Positions 23,458 to 35,800 of a stretch of 64,000 bases of DNA are shown here, one piece after another. Origin of the DNA: Linnemannia hyalina (Eukaryota > Mortierellomycota > Mortierellomycetes > Mortierellales > Mortierellaceae); the NCBI GenBank assembly GCA_019671135.1, contig JAHRHY010000007.1, positions 186,001 through 250,000 on the forward strand, read 5' to 3'. A program made the position numbers and the translations under genes. The notes under the pieces were generated by a model that made no database searches, was not told the origin of the DNA, and saw nothing but the letters and a program-made list of their open reading frames with translations. Every line of letters begins with the position of its first letter. Positions within the stretch are counted from its first letter, which is position 1.

Positions 23458-25487
23458 ATGACCCGTGAACAAGGTAACCCCTTTTCGCCCAAGATAGAAA
23501 TGAACACTCTATCACCTCTCGTCAGCCTTCCCCCTCCTACTGCCACCGTTTCGTTCCCCTTCTAAACAATCACGATCTTCAACCTGTCCCTCAACAGCTC
23601 GATACCAACCCCGAACAGGGGTCTACCACTAAAAGCTTCGACGTGAACTGGCAACAAACATGTATGGGCGAGAACATGTCCACAGCTCTCCACTTTCTTC
23701 TCAATCGCATCGGCGACGCCGCTCTCCCTTCTACCCTGTTCCAAGTATTTTTCTCCCAAGCTGCTCTCTTTTTATGTCACTTAAACCAACGCCTAGCATG
23801 AAACACTCACACTCACGACCTTGCATTTTCGATCGTCGTTCTTTGACTAATAGACGAAAAGGTGGGCATCGGGATCGACCTTGGAACGGCATTCTCCAAA
23901 GTTGCAATCTGGAACCAGAACCACGTCGAGGTCATCTCCAATGGCAAGGACATTCATGCCACCCCCTCCTTGATCGCCTTTTCGGAAACAGGACTCCTCT
24001 TCGGTCAGGAAGCACAGGATCGAGTTTCCAGGTACCCTCTCAACACTATCTTCGATATCAAGCGTCTTATCGGTCGCCAATTCGACGACAAGGACGTTCA
24101 GTCGGATATAGAGCGCTGGCCTTTCAAGGTCATCGGCAAGGGTAATAAGCCTTACTACCGTGTTGCCTACAAGGATGGAATGAAGGAACTTTCACCGGAG
24201 GAGGTCACTGCCATGGTCATAGCCGAGCTGCATCGGACTGCCGAGGCTCATCTTGGAACCATCGTCACAGATGCTGTGATTTCCGTCCCTTCCAAGTTCA
24301 GTCACGCCCAACGTCAGGCCGTCGTTAATGCTGGAACGATTGCGGGACTCAACATCCTCAACGTCATCTCGCAAGCCTCAGCGGCTGCCCTCGCCCTCGC
24401 CGTGGACAGGGCAACCACTACCGACGAAAAAAATATTCTCATCATTGATCTCGGTGCCGGCACCCTAGAAGTAACACTCTTCTACTTCGAGCTCGATATC
24501 ATTGACGTCGTCGCCACAGCAGGCAATACGCATTTGGGAGGCCGGGACTTTGACAACCGCCTTGTCGACGATCTAGTTCAGGAGTTCAAATGCCGTAGTG
24601 GGCGGGATATATCCTCCGACACCCGCGCCCTCGCTCGACTGCGAACTATCTGTGAGCGTACGAAACGCACCCTCTCGGATTTTACCGAGGCCACCATCGA
24701 CATTGGTTATCTCACCGCCGACATCGACTTTTCCACCACCATGACCCGCGCTCGGTTCGAGACACTCAATCAGGATCTCTTCGAAAGCATATTGGAACCA
24801 ATCGCACAGGTCCTTCGTGATTCCAAAAGAAGAGGCGAGGTTTCCGTCGACGAGATCATCCTTGTTGGTGGGTCGAGCCGCATCCCTAAGGTTCAGCAAT
24901 TGGTCTCGGATTTTTTCGGCGGCAAGGAGCTCATCACCACCTTTCATACGGATGACGCCGTTGCTCACGGTACTGCTATCTACGCGGCGATCCTTACCGG
25001 TTCTTTCGCGCCAAAGCTCCAAAATATCATCCTTCTAAATGTCGTCTCGCACAGCATCGGAGTTGGGGATGGAGGCGGTGTGATGACCGCTGTCATCAAG
25101 CGCAACTATACCATCCCCACCAAGATCACCCACACAGTTTGCACTGAAGAAGACAACCAGACGCGTCTTTTGGTCCCTGTTTACGAGGGAGAGGGCTCGC
25201 GTGTCAAGGACAACACCATGATCGGCATGCTCGAAATCACAGGTCTTCCACCAGCACCACGGGGTGTTGCTCAGGTTGCGGTCGATTTTGACATAGACAT
25301 TAGAGGGACCGTAGGAGTTAACAAGAGCAGAGTGAAAAACAACAATCCAATGATTACAGTGACCGGCCATATATATCAGCTGTCCAAAGATGAGATGGGG
25401 CGCATGGTCCAAGCATTTGAAAGCTACAAGAGCGTAGATGAACGCGATGTAGCAGATTTTAGAAAGATGCGAACTTCCTTCGACTGA
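23458..25487 (+). CDS. Diverged Hsp70-family protein lacking the C-terminal lid
   Basis: Two exons, 23458..23473 and 23854..25487 (phase 1), give 549 aa: MTREQDEKVGIGIDLGTAFS and on. The nucleotide-binding domain is complete in layout: phosphate 1 loop IDLGTAFSK, FDIKRLIGRQFDD, DAVISVPSKFSHAQRQAV, phosphate 2 loop IIDLGAGTLEVTLF, GNTHLGGRDFDNRLVDDL, and DEIILVGGSSRIPKVQ. A shortened substrate-binding beta domain follows (SIGVGDGGGVMTAVIKRNYT). It stops about 20 residues into the lid, at FRKMRTSFD, so helices B-E and any EEVD tail are absent (canonical cytosolic Hsp70 is about 640 aa). The catalytic-region INEPTAA reads ISQASAA (Glu175 position is Gln) and GGGTFD reads GAGTLE. Chaperone ATPase activity is therefore doubtful. 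It is likely a lineage-specific, noncanonical Hsp70. Confidence 0.88.
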
Positions 25488-26288
25488 GCGTGAATAAAGA
25501 TGGAAAAAAAAGTTGATATTGCGACTTTCAGTTGAAAAAGCGCACCGAGACTATTTTACTCCCAGCAAAAATTGTTTCACACCAAAACTAAAAACAATAA
25601 GAAGAGCTTAGTCACGCTTGTCTTCTCTGTTAGCATTCTTCCTTTCTTACCTTACAACCTCCCAGCTATACACCATGGCCCTACGTCGAGCAACGAGAAG
25701 TTCACCACACCCTTTCCTCCCTTCTACACGTTGAGCAACAAGAACCACGCCAAAGCCTATTCCCCATCCAACACATCGAGCAACAAGACACACTCCACAC
25801 CCTTCTTTCCCTCTAGTCGACACCAACGATAGCGACAATAGCGAGCTCAGCGATGTTGATAGCTAAGAGAGCGACAACGACAGCGATCAGTGAGCAAGTT
25901 AGCCACATCAGTGAGGAAAATACCTTGGATGCTTTGGAGACATAAATTTAGCTCGCCACCGTAAGGCTTCTGAGACGGCCATGGAGAGCAAGTTTTCGCG
26001 GGGGAGCAGTCAGAAAACAATTTACCTCTTCGGCTCAATTTTTTGTTCGGCGTGTTTCGCTTCTTATTACTCAAGGTGCTGTTTTATTCTGAAAGCGTTC
26101 GCGTCAGGCAGATGTAAAGGTAGATTCCTGAAGATGAGGACTAAAGAACTATTCGCGCCTGAATACTTTTTATTCTGATAAAAATTAAAGTGGTGCGCAC
26201 TTTTAACTGAGGTTCGCAATAGCTGTCCGGATTAATTATTTTACTTGAAACGCGCAATATTATCTAGCGCCTCACAAAGAAAACTATT
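25488..26288. other. Spacer with imperfect repeats and relic coding-like sequence
   Basis: Between the converging Hsp70 and secreted-protein genes lie three imperfect copies of a unit containing GAGCAACRAGAA (25685-25795). They are followed by an Asp/Ser-rich frame reading VDTNDSDNSELSDVDS, then a TAA, then ESDNDSD (25815-25890). It looks like the worn end of a once-coding sequence. I cannot assign it. Confidence 0.35.
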
Positions 26289-27452
26289 CTAGATGGGGTG
26301 CTGGTAGGCAGCAGACCCGCCAATGACAGCAATAGTCCCCGCAACAACCGTGATAATCAAATCACTTTGGGCTGGATCCACCACCACCGGCAAGGGGGCG
26401 CCCGTTCTCAAACTCTCTTGAAGTGCGATACGAACATAGGCCGCAATGATCGGAGTATCGGCCTTAATCGAGACAGCAGCATGGACCTTATTGTCGATCA
26501 TAATCTCGACCGGGATGAACCCGTCGACGTTGACACGGGCCATTCGGATGAAGGATTTTGGGACTAAGTGCGCGCACTCGTCTCTGGTAGCATCGGATTG
26601 GAAATAGGGGTGGACCGTTCCGGGGACAGTGTTGGGGGTGGAAACGATCGCTCCCCAGTTGTAGGCCGCGACTAGGTCCTGGGCACACCATTGAGTAGCA
26701 GCGTTGGGTGGGGGCACGACCGAGACACCATTGTTGACTGCGGCGTGTTTGGGCAGTTCGGCTCTGAGGATCGTCATCTCGCGATCGGAGGCAAGTCTCC
26801 AACGGGATCGGTATCCGACTTGGTATCCGTCCGTCCACCAATGGATTTTTCCGTCATAGTACGGGTACATGAGCATCCTCTTCTCGTTATCGGCAATCCA
26901 TCTTTCTGTCGTCTCGCGAACCCCTCCGACGGCAGGGTTCTCGGCCCCGTACTTCCCAGACATGTAGAATACAAACTCCTGCTTCCAGATACTCCCCGTA
27001 CACTCGGACCGCTCAGGGAACAACTGGTGGCTGTCCTGGCTGGATGCAGACCCGATACAGGCAGGAGTCGCGGCGTGGTGTTTGTCCTTCTTGTTATGGG
27101 CGGTGAACACCCAGAGGGTTCGAAATCCGTTGACGTCGCAGGTTTGTTGGTTCTTGTAGATTTTGATACGGACGGGTTTGATGGGGGAAAGAGCGACGCA
27201 ATAGGGGAGGATGTCCTTGGATACGACGGGGGCTGCGGCCTTGATGGAGTTGGAGCGGAGGTTGCTGTTGTGGAGGGCGTTGTTGTACTCGGCGACGATG
27301 GCTGCGGCAGTTGTGTGGTTGTAGTTGATGACCAGGCGTTGAAGAGCGTCACCGTCATCGTCGATTCCGGAGGGGGGTTTGGATGGTGCGGCGTGGACGA
27401 CGGTGATGAGGGCGGTGGCCATCAAGGCGGAGAGAATGGCGGAGACCTTCAT
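26289..27452 (-). CDS. Secreted protein of unknown function, 387 aa
   Basis: A single open frame from ATG at 27450-27452 to TAG at 26289-26291. The N-terminus MKVSAILSALMATALITVVH plus AAPS is a classic signal peptide with likely cleavage after VHA. The mature part has six cysteines (in PYCVAL, QTCDV, PACIG, SECTG, QWCAQ and DECAH) that could form three disulfides, and central aromatic motifs WIADNEKRMLMYPYYDGKIH and WWTDGYQVGYRSRW. The C-terminus ends in a hydrophobic stretch (LIITVVAGTIAVIGGSAAYQ) that might be a membrane or GPI-attachment signal. No known catalytic family is recognised. The in-frame region upstream of this ATG (to 27797) is not conserved-looking and lacks a signal sequence, so the internal Met is preferred. 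Confidence 0.8.
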   Translation of the reverse strand: MKVSAILSALMATALITVVHAAPSKPPSGIDDDGDALQRLVINYNHTTAAAIVAEYNNALHNSNLRSNSIKAAAPVVSKDILPYCVALSPIKPVRIKIYKNQQTCDVNGFRTLWVFTAHNKKDKHHAATPACIGSASSQDSHQLFPERSECTGSIWKQEFVFYMSGKYGAENPAVGGVRETTERWIADNEKRMLMYPYYDGKIHWWTDGYQVGYRSRWRLASDREMTILRAELPKHAAVNNGVSVVPPPNAATQWCAQDLVAAYNWGAIVSTPNTVPGTVHPYFQSDATRDECAHLVPKSFIRMARVNVDGFIPVEIMIDNKVHAAVSIKADTPIIAAYVRIALQESLRTGAPLPVVVDPAQSDLIITVVAGTIAVIGGSAAYQHPI

Positions 27453-29316
27453 ATCAGAGAGATTACCTTGGCAATCAGAGAAGGAGAAAGAAGGTACTGG
27501 TGCGGAAGAGGTGGAAGAGGAGGAAAGGAATGGCGAAAGATAAAGGAAAGACAATGCCGAGAAATGGTAAGGGCATTTAAACGAGTTGTCTTCGTCACGA
27601 AAAAAAAAAAGAAAGGTGACTGAGAACCGAGGTAGGGCACCCATGTTATGCTCGTGTTCTGTTTTGTATGTTGACATAGTATGTTTATCAATCTTTTTGT
27701 TGGGCAATGGGATACAAAAAAACAGCCAACAAATGGACAAACTAACAAGAAAGTTGGACTGTTGGTGTAACCGCAAACAACAAACAACTGAGAGCATTAA
27801 ATATAATGGAAGGAGGAACTACATTCTATCGTCTTCAACTCGTGTCTCTATTCTTCTGATCGGTGCCTACAACGTTCATTGATGTCAATTGTCAAAGCGG
27901 GGTGAGTGGAATGGAGTTTTAAAAGAAAAACGTGAAATCAGTGCTTATTCCTTTTTCTCCCTAGAGTAGAACTGAAAAAAAAGAACGCAGAAGGGGTACT
28001 GCCAAAGGAATGGGATACTGCCTTGTTTCGAGTCCAAGGGAAAGAAGTAGAAGTATGCACATGCATGTTCACTGCAGTTGCTGTCTCTCTTATTGAGAGC
28101 AATTATCATGCCATCGTTGTACTCACATCAAAGTCATCCTCCTACAACACCACAAGGAAATGCGCAACCTTTTTTCATTCTGAAGAATACTTTTGTGGGA
28201 TAGATGACGGAACAGCAAACTGTGGATAAAGAGAATGAAGAACGTCAATAATAGTTTCTCATCCACGTTTTCAGAGGAAGAAAAAGGTGAGACAAGATGG
28301 AAAGTGGTAAGACTGTTGTTCACAAGATTCGAGAAATACTACCAAAGACTAATATTCTTGGGAAGCTAATCCGACGCGCATGTGTCACATGTAAAGTGGT
28401 GCTTGATTGTCTTGCTTGGTTGTGGGTTTGTCGGGAAAGAGGAGGACAAAGAATCTCAATTGAGCTGTTGGCTCATCCCTGAAATGAAGTGCATGTGGAA
28501 TATAGATGAAGATATGATGCGAAAAAAAATGAAAAGTAAGAAACTGAAGAACAGTGGGTAAGAACCTTCTTTCGTCTTTTTTTATTTACTTCTTTTCCTT
28601 GAATGATTCAATCTTTGGGCGCTTCTTCTGATGAAGATGAAGAAGGTGGCCGTGAGGATGTGGAGGAAGGATTGGTTGCAGTAGTACCATAACATTTCAT
28701 TTTTTGCTGGCGCACTTGAAGCAGCTTTGCCTCCAAACCCGGGCAGCGCCATGGCAAAAGAAGGCGCGGCATATGCGTCGGAGCATAAAAATGAGAAGTG
28801 GTGTCCACATTTTTCCTCGGATGCTGAACATTTTTATTGCGGCTCTCAACATGCATATTGACATCTCGCTACAGCCCCCCCCCCTGTTTAGGATGTCGTT
28901 CTTGGTTTAAGGATATGAGTTTCAAAGATGGAAGCGTTTAAAAGAGGTGTAAGACGAGGTGTAGGAAGGGTGTAAGACACAAACAAGCGTGCCTTCTGTG
29001 GACTAGTCGAATTTTACTTGCTCCTGAAAAATATGTATGGTACACCAAAATGTACGATTGTATGAAGACAGAGGAGACGAACAAAAAAATGATTTTAAAA
29101 GAGAGAAAAAGAGCGGAGTTTCTGAACCTTCGCGCCAGCGCCACAAATCAAAATTAATGAACGGACAAAAGGGATTCGCCATGTTTTAGGCACGCGTCGA
29201 GTTGGAGCCAATCAGAGAGTCGTTTCATATCACCGTGCTCAATTCCACCTCCTCCCTTCCTTCTCTTCTTCCGCACCGCACCCGCAGAGACCTACAGGCA
29301 AACCTTGAATTCAATA
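27453..29316. other. Gene-poor 1.9-kb spacer
   Basis: No supportable gene. Open frames here are short and without recognisable motifs, and the sequence is AT-rich with many A/T runs. A possible small minus-strand coding exon near 28590-28760 was examined and rejected because the phases do not join. Confidence 0.45.
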
Positions 29317-29483
29317 GGGGGTTTCAATCCTTGACATTGGCCAAAAAAAATAAGCGCTGATTTCGATGGCTTATTTGAAATACATCTGCCCTCGAGGTAG
29401 TGTATTTCAAAATAAGCAAAGGCGCATTTGATGGAGGGCGCATTTTGGCTATAGGCAATCAAATGTCAAGGTTTGAAACCCCC
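29317..29483. repeat. Foldback/MITE-like element with terminal inverted repeats
   Basis: The 167-bp segment starts GGGGGTTTCAATCCTTGACA and ends with the near-perfect reverse complement TGTCAAGGTTTGAAACCCCC (one mismatch). A second, inner inverted repeat, GCTTATTTGAAATACA against TGTATTTCAAAATAAGC, lies around a short loop near 29385-29400. The whole element can therefore fold into one long hairpin. It contains no open frame. Flanks read TCAATA on the left and AAATAGG on the right, so any target duplication is short (AATA?) and uncertain. Structure fits a miniature inverted-repeat transposable element or foldback element. Confidence 0.75.
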
Positions 29484-29817
29484 AAATAGGTTGTATTATC
29501 ACGAAATTTTCGGAAGTGAACTATGCTTTTTATTTTTGGATAGTAAGGAAGGTGAGCGAGACGGGGGACGTATAGGGAGTGTGGATTCGTACAACAATTG
29601 GCTTTTTGTAGGGCGTTTGACTTCTGAGAATGAAGGAATGGAAGACAGGACGAGAAGAAAGAAGGTAAGGAATTTATAAGTTGAACTGAGCTAACTCTTA
29701 AGAACGAAAGAGGATCAGGAAATGAAGAGGGAAAAGGAAACGAGGAAAAAAAGTATGAAGAGGAGTGCAAGACCAGGAGAAGGAGAAAATAATAAGTCGA
29801 ATAGAAAATAGGATTAA
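29484..29817. other. RhoGEF 3' flank
   Basis: This 334-bp stretch between the foldback element and the RhoGEF stop codon holds no recognised feature. It is AG-rich on the + strand. Confidence 0.4.
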
Positions 29818-32800
29818 CTAGACGGCATCGTTGGCGGCACGGTCGGCACCAAAGATCTCCTCCATATCCTTCTCAGACACCAACCGCCCTACATCAGTAT
29901 CCCCACCACTCAGTCCCATACTACCAACCTCATCTTCCAGTAACTCTGTCAATACGCCGACACCGGTGCCATCACTTCTTAGCTCGATCGACATCCCACT
30001 TCCTGCTACGCCACCGCTGTTGCGAGGACCGATAGTAATAGGCGGTATGTTCATCACAGTCCTGCGACGCATCCCAGCAGGAGGCCGAATCATCGTCTTG
30101 AACTTTTGGGACGCCTGTGTCAGGTTCTGAAGGATCGACGAGGACTTTCGGCGGTCTTGGATACTGGGGTCTAGGTGGGGAGTGTGAGGGAAGGGCACAG
30201 GGGTGTAACCTTCCTGGAAGGAAATTGGTACTTTGGTGGCTGAGGATGACCTGTCGTGGAGTACGGAGGGCTGAAGTTGGTAAGGGTCTTGGTTGTAGTG
30301 CAAGGTGGGCGAGAGGGAGGATGCAGAGGAGGAAGAGATGGATTTTCGGGATCCAGACCCGCCAGAGTGATGGCATGATGATGTTGAGGTGGATCGTGGG
30401 GAGCTGGTGCCGACCGCCATCCCTCCCGTGAGAGCATTTTCGCTGTGATTATGGTCTTCAGAAAACGGCCATGGCAGCAGTGGATGTCGCGTATCGGGGT
30501 GTTGCGGTTTGTTGTGATGGTGATGTTGGTAGTGCAGGTCGTTCGACTTGGGCTGGTCATGGATAGAGAGAAGGCTCGAGTCGACTGAAGAATTCGACGA
30601 GGACCGACTGCGGGTGGATCCAGAGGGTGTCAATGTCAATCGCGGGACTGATGAGGGCGAGGAAGAAATCATGCCCTGGTGGTTAGGGGCGGAACCGTTG
30701 CTCATTATTCTGGTCGCGGAGTCCATCGACTGCACTGTCGACCCGGAGACCGTCCTGTAATGGTTCCGGCCACTGGCGTTCGTATGCGCCATGGATGATC
30801 CTGTGACAGGTGAAGCGTCTCCAGAATTGTAACCCATAGTCAAAGAAGAACTGTCAGAGGCGTGAATTGAAGACCGACGCAAGGGACGAGGAGACCCAGC
30901 AACGCCAGTCTTATCACCACCCTCACCAACAATACTGCCGCTGCTCTGGTTGGAGGCTTGAGTGCATCCTTGGTGCTGCTGATGCTGTCTTTGATGGCTC
31001 TTGTTGGAGCTGGAAGAGCCATGTCGACCGCCCACACTCCGCTTATGCGTCAGCCGCCCCATCGCCATCCAGATCTTCTCAACCGCACTCTCCTTATGCA
31101 CTGAGTCCCCTGCGGCCTGTGAATCAACCAGCGAATGCGTACTCGAGTTATTGGATTCCAAGTACACCGGCAGAGACTGCGTGGAATTCGAAGGTCGCAA
31201 ACCTTGCACCGCCGCGCTCGTACTGGCGATCGAGGACGAGGTTGAAGACTGCGCAGCGGTGCTAGATGAGTGGTCGATGCTGGTCATTGTCAACGCGACT
31301 CCGAGAGATCGCCGTTGGATCCTTTCAGAACTTCCATTACCGCGTCGGAACCGAGCAGCCTCTCCTGCTGCACTGCTCAAACTGTTTAGAATTTCACCGT
31401 CAGCCACGAGGTCAATACCTAGCAAAGAGGTCGCCGAACTCTCACCACTTGTTCCAGGCATCGCAAATGACGCCAGAGACGAAGATGACGACGAAGCATC
31501 CACTGCAAAAGAAGAAGACAGATCTTGACAACTTTGACTCGCCTTCAACCTCCCTCCGGCTAACCCACCGCCCTTCTTGGACTTGCTCCTGGACCCGGCC
31601 GACAAAGGCGCCGACGCGAACGGAGGATTCAGTCCATGGGTAGCCTTCTTCTCGATCACTTGTGCTCGCGCCTTGACAGAGGTCCACTGATATATGCTAC
31701 CACCATCTCGTGTGGGCGGCGCAACCCCTGATATAGCCGAGTGGTCACCGTTGTTGTTGAAGAGGTCTGGGATAGACAGTCGTCGTCGGTGGTGTTGAAC
31801 GTGATTGTGGGTGTTAGGATCAAAGTTCTTTCGGAAGTTGAGTGTAGCGGCAATTGCTGCAGTGGCGGAGCTTCTGCGGCGCTCCCATTCTATAACCATT
31901 ATCGACGATCAACCGGTTAATTTTCATCGACCAATTAGTGATAAAAAAAAGGCACTTTGAACTGCGCCGCCGCCGCCGCCGCCAAAAAAAAAAAAGTACA
32001 GAACTCACCCGTCTTTTCAGATGGATCAGGGACAAGGCCGTTAGGCGAGCCCTTGGCACTGGTTCCAGAATTCTTCCTGCGCATGAGTCGACTCGTCAAC
32101 GACGAACAAGATCCTGCAGACTGCAGGGTAGTCGTTGACGCGGGTGTTTCGTCATCCTCTCCAGCTCCACTCACAGCAACGCTTCCTGCAGTCGACAGAG
32201 AATATTCAGAGGTGGATGCTACCATTCCAGTGGTCGCTTTAGGTGAGGTAGGAGGATGCAGGAGCGTATTTCCTGCAGCAGTGTTCGATGAAGAAGTGGA
32301 ATTGCTGTTGAAGTAGCTGAAAGGCATAGGGGTACTGTGCCGACCTGCTCGAGACGTCATGGGCGACGACAAGTTAGCAGAGACGGGCTGTGGAGAGTGT
32401 TGAGAATGGTAACTCGCCGTGGTAACAGTGGTAGTAGTGGTCCAGATGTTCTCGGTCGAGACGTCCTTGAACATACTTTGGACCAATGTGCGTTGGTTAG
32501 GTTTGATTCCGCTATGACTCGACGCAAAGACTCGAGTCACATCAAAGGAGTGGCTTCGAGGTCGAGGATCGGGGACCAGCCAAGGGAACGGAGTAGATGG
32601 GAAGAGTAAGTGACTAGCACCACTGGCTGTACTCTCGGATTTCTTGGCGGACAGTGGGCTGAGCTCGTTGGAGGGCCGTGTGCGAGGCTGGGAGAGGGAC
32701 CGGTTCAGAGGGTTGTAGCTCTGGTCTTGATGGTTGCAGTTGGAAGTATTGTTGCCGGGTTGGTTACCTGTCATGCCGTATCCATGCGGCGTATCACTGT

Positions 32801-35800
32801 TGCTCTCCACAGACAAATGATGCGTCAACGCGAGTCGGGAAGGGTCATAGGGCTCGGCAGAGGTAGGCTCATAAGAATGAGGATGGATATGCTGCTCGTA
32901 GTACTGTGCATAAGCATCAAGCGAGACGCCAGAAGTCCCCCGATCGTTCCACTTTTCAGGCTCGCCAGTGCTAGTCATGAAAGACATGGCCATCATCATA
33001 GTACTCGAGATTGAAGAAGTCCCCATAGGGGGTGGGGGCATCAGAGGCGATGGGATGGCCGAAGAACAAGTCGACCAAGGTGAGGGAGTTGGGGAAGGTG
33101 GTTGGTGGTGGACTTGGACCTGATGCGAGGATTCAGATGCGACCAAGGATCCCATAGAACTGGAAGATGGTAATGCAGAGGGCCGAGCCATGTTCCAAGG
33201 CAAAGAGGAGACGACGGTTTCGAGAGCTGCGGCATTTTGGGGTATTCTCGCGTGGGCAAGTTTGGCAGCCTGGATGTGTGTCCGGAGGGCGGTCATCCAT
33301 GCCTGGCGTTCTGCCTCACAGCTGGCGCCAAAGTCGATCCTGAACTGGTCGTACATTATCCTCCATCCGAACCGTGTGTATCCTATGTTTGTGGACAACG
33401 AAGGCAGAAACAAGCATTGGTCAAAAAAGAATGCACACTTATACATTGTGAGTCATTAATATCAGCTGCAACCTGCGCGATTACCATCCAAGCGTGTGGT
33501 CTCGTAGAGTTCACACAGCCGCAGGGGGAGCCACTGCCGAGGCTCATAAAGACTCATCTTCTTGGCCTTGACAACAAGCAGCATCGACTCGAACAAGAAA
33601 CATCCATAGTACCGCAAACGGATCGGCATATCCGGCATGATCACATACTCCAGCGCACCGGCAAGAACAATCGAACCCAGGGTGCTCGCATAGGCCTTGG
33701 AAAGCGATCCCGGCAGGATACCCTCTCCAAAGGGCCCACCCTCAAACAGCTCCTCCGACGGTCCATGAGCGCCTGTGGAAGGGAGAGGGTGGATAGCGTT
33801 ACCGCTTCCTTGGCGATGATGGTTATGTTGATGGTGGCTGTCTGTGCTGTTGCTGTGCGACAAAGTACCCGCTGAGTGAAGGGGTGCTGCGATACTGGAC
33901 TTTCGTGGGAAGTTGGTCTCAGGCAACTTCTTCAGAAACTGCTCCGTCAACAGCTTGCGCTCAGTGATCCGCTGATTCTCATCCATCTGCTGTGCCAAGG
34001 CCTTCATACACTCGTACGCCCGGTCGATGAACTCGTACTCGGGGTCGCCAGAGCTGGTGAGTCGCAAGATCTCCTTAAGCAAGAGAGGGTATCGACAAAT
34101 ACGCTGGATGGGCTTGATGAGGTGGTCCTTGAGGTCCGTCCTAGATTTGGGTCGTCCTTGCTGGGCCATCAGCTCCTTGCTCTCTTTCTGCATGCCGGTG
34201 ATGGTTGACTGCCCGACTGCTCTGTTGATCTCGTTCACCGTCCTCATACGCACCTCACAGAATTGGCTGTACAGCCGATGGTCTCGGCTCTATGATAGTT
34301 GGTGTGTGTAAGTAGTAAAGAATCGTTAGAGTTGTTAGACGCGTTCTTAAAAAAAAATACATGCGTCAAAGAATCATGACAAAATATGATTGCTTTGTTG
34401 TTTACCAACGCCTGGAAGGCAAACTCAAGGGAACTGTAGACCGTGAGCGGGGCGCGCTTCTCGTAGTCAGTCTCACTGGTCTTGTAGGCTTGGATTTGCG
34501 AAAGGAAGTTGCGGTGGAGTGCCAAGAGTCCAGTGACACATCGGCGCATATTTGCATGCACATTCTGATTAAACCACGACTTTGTCTCCAAGACTCTCAA
34601 ATGAACCTAAACCGTAGAAATCCAAAAATGAGTTTAATCGCCGCGTAGGCTACAAAGAAAAAAAAAGAGTAGCGACAATAACAATGCCAAGAGCAAATTG
34701 TGTAACTTACATGAACGAGGACATCGAGGTCGTTAACATAACTTTGTTCGGTTGTCTCGAGCTCCTGTAGAGCATGCGAGCGTTTGACAAACCGCTTGAT
34801 CTCGCCTGCATCGATCACTGGGCCTGATTCGATCTTGAAGGCGGTCAAGGCTGTCGGTAGGATGTTTTCTGACAGAGGGGCAGGTGTTTCTTTGGAAGTA
34901 AACTCAGAAGCCTTTGCCGATGCCGCCGTTTTTGTCGAGTCAGCTCCTTGTTCGAACTTGATGGCGTCGACAAGAGCGGGAACAAGTGTCTTGGAGTCAA
35001 CCACCACCTCACCACCGTTGGCGGCCTTGGTCTGTGATGGAAAGGCTTCAGTACCACCCAGCTCAGTCAAGATACTGTCGATGGCGACGCGGTCCTGCTC
35101 TGAGACACGGAACTGGTAGTCGGTGTTGTCGTGAGGACAATCGACGGCCGCAGATGCCATACCAGCGGTGGCAACAATCTTGGCAACGCTCGTCGAGGCC
35201 AACGCTGGGGACTTACAAATCAGCGCGTGTGGAGTCGCGGTCCTAATAGTGTCTAATAAGACCGTCGTTGCCGCCGGGGTCTCCAATCCCGAAAGCAGGC
35301 CATCGCCATCGCTGGTTGCAGGTCCAGAAGATGGAACTGGAGAAGTGGTGGCTGAGGTCAAGATTTCGGGCAGGAGGTGGACTTTGGCATCAGGTTTGTT
35401 GACGCGGCGGGCTTGCAAACTCAAGAGAGCCTTCTTGGAAGAGTTAAAGCTGAGAGAGGAGTGGTGATGAGAGATGTTGCTGCAGCTCTCGCTTCGTCTC
35501 AAAAGTCGTTGTTGACCCATCTGTCGCCGATACCGTCCTGACACCCATCCAATGTCGTGTCGTCGGCTGCTTCCGCCAGAACCCGACTCTTTGCTTCCTT
35601 GTGGTATTGTGGGCGAGAACGATGTGACATTGGCATCAAGAAGACTGCGTCTTGGTTTAGCGTCGTTATGAAGAGTAAATGCTGAATTGGCAGGTGTAGT
35701 TGTGGAAACAACACTCGATGTGCTATTGGAGCGCGAGATAGACTCATGCACCCGGCGGACAAGATCCGAGACGGTGAGGGGCTGATGGTGCGCATCAAAG

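Noticed and set aside
28586..28760. Possible small minus-strand gene ending KKRPKIESFKEKK
   Set aside because: The candidate donor at 28693 leaves phases that cannot join this exon without a stop, and no upstream exon is convincing.
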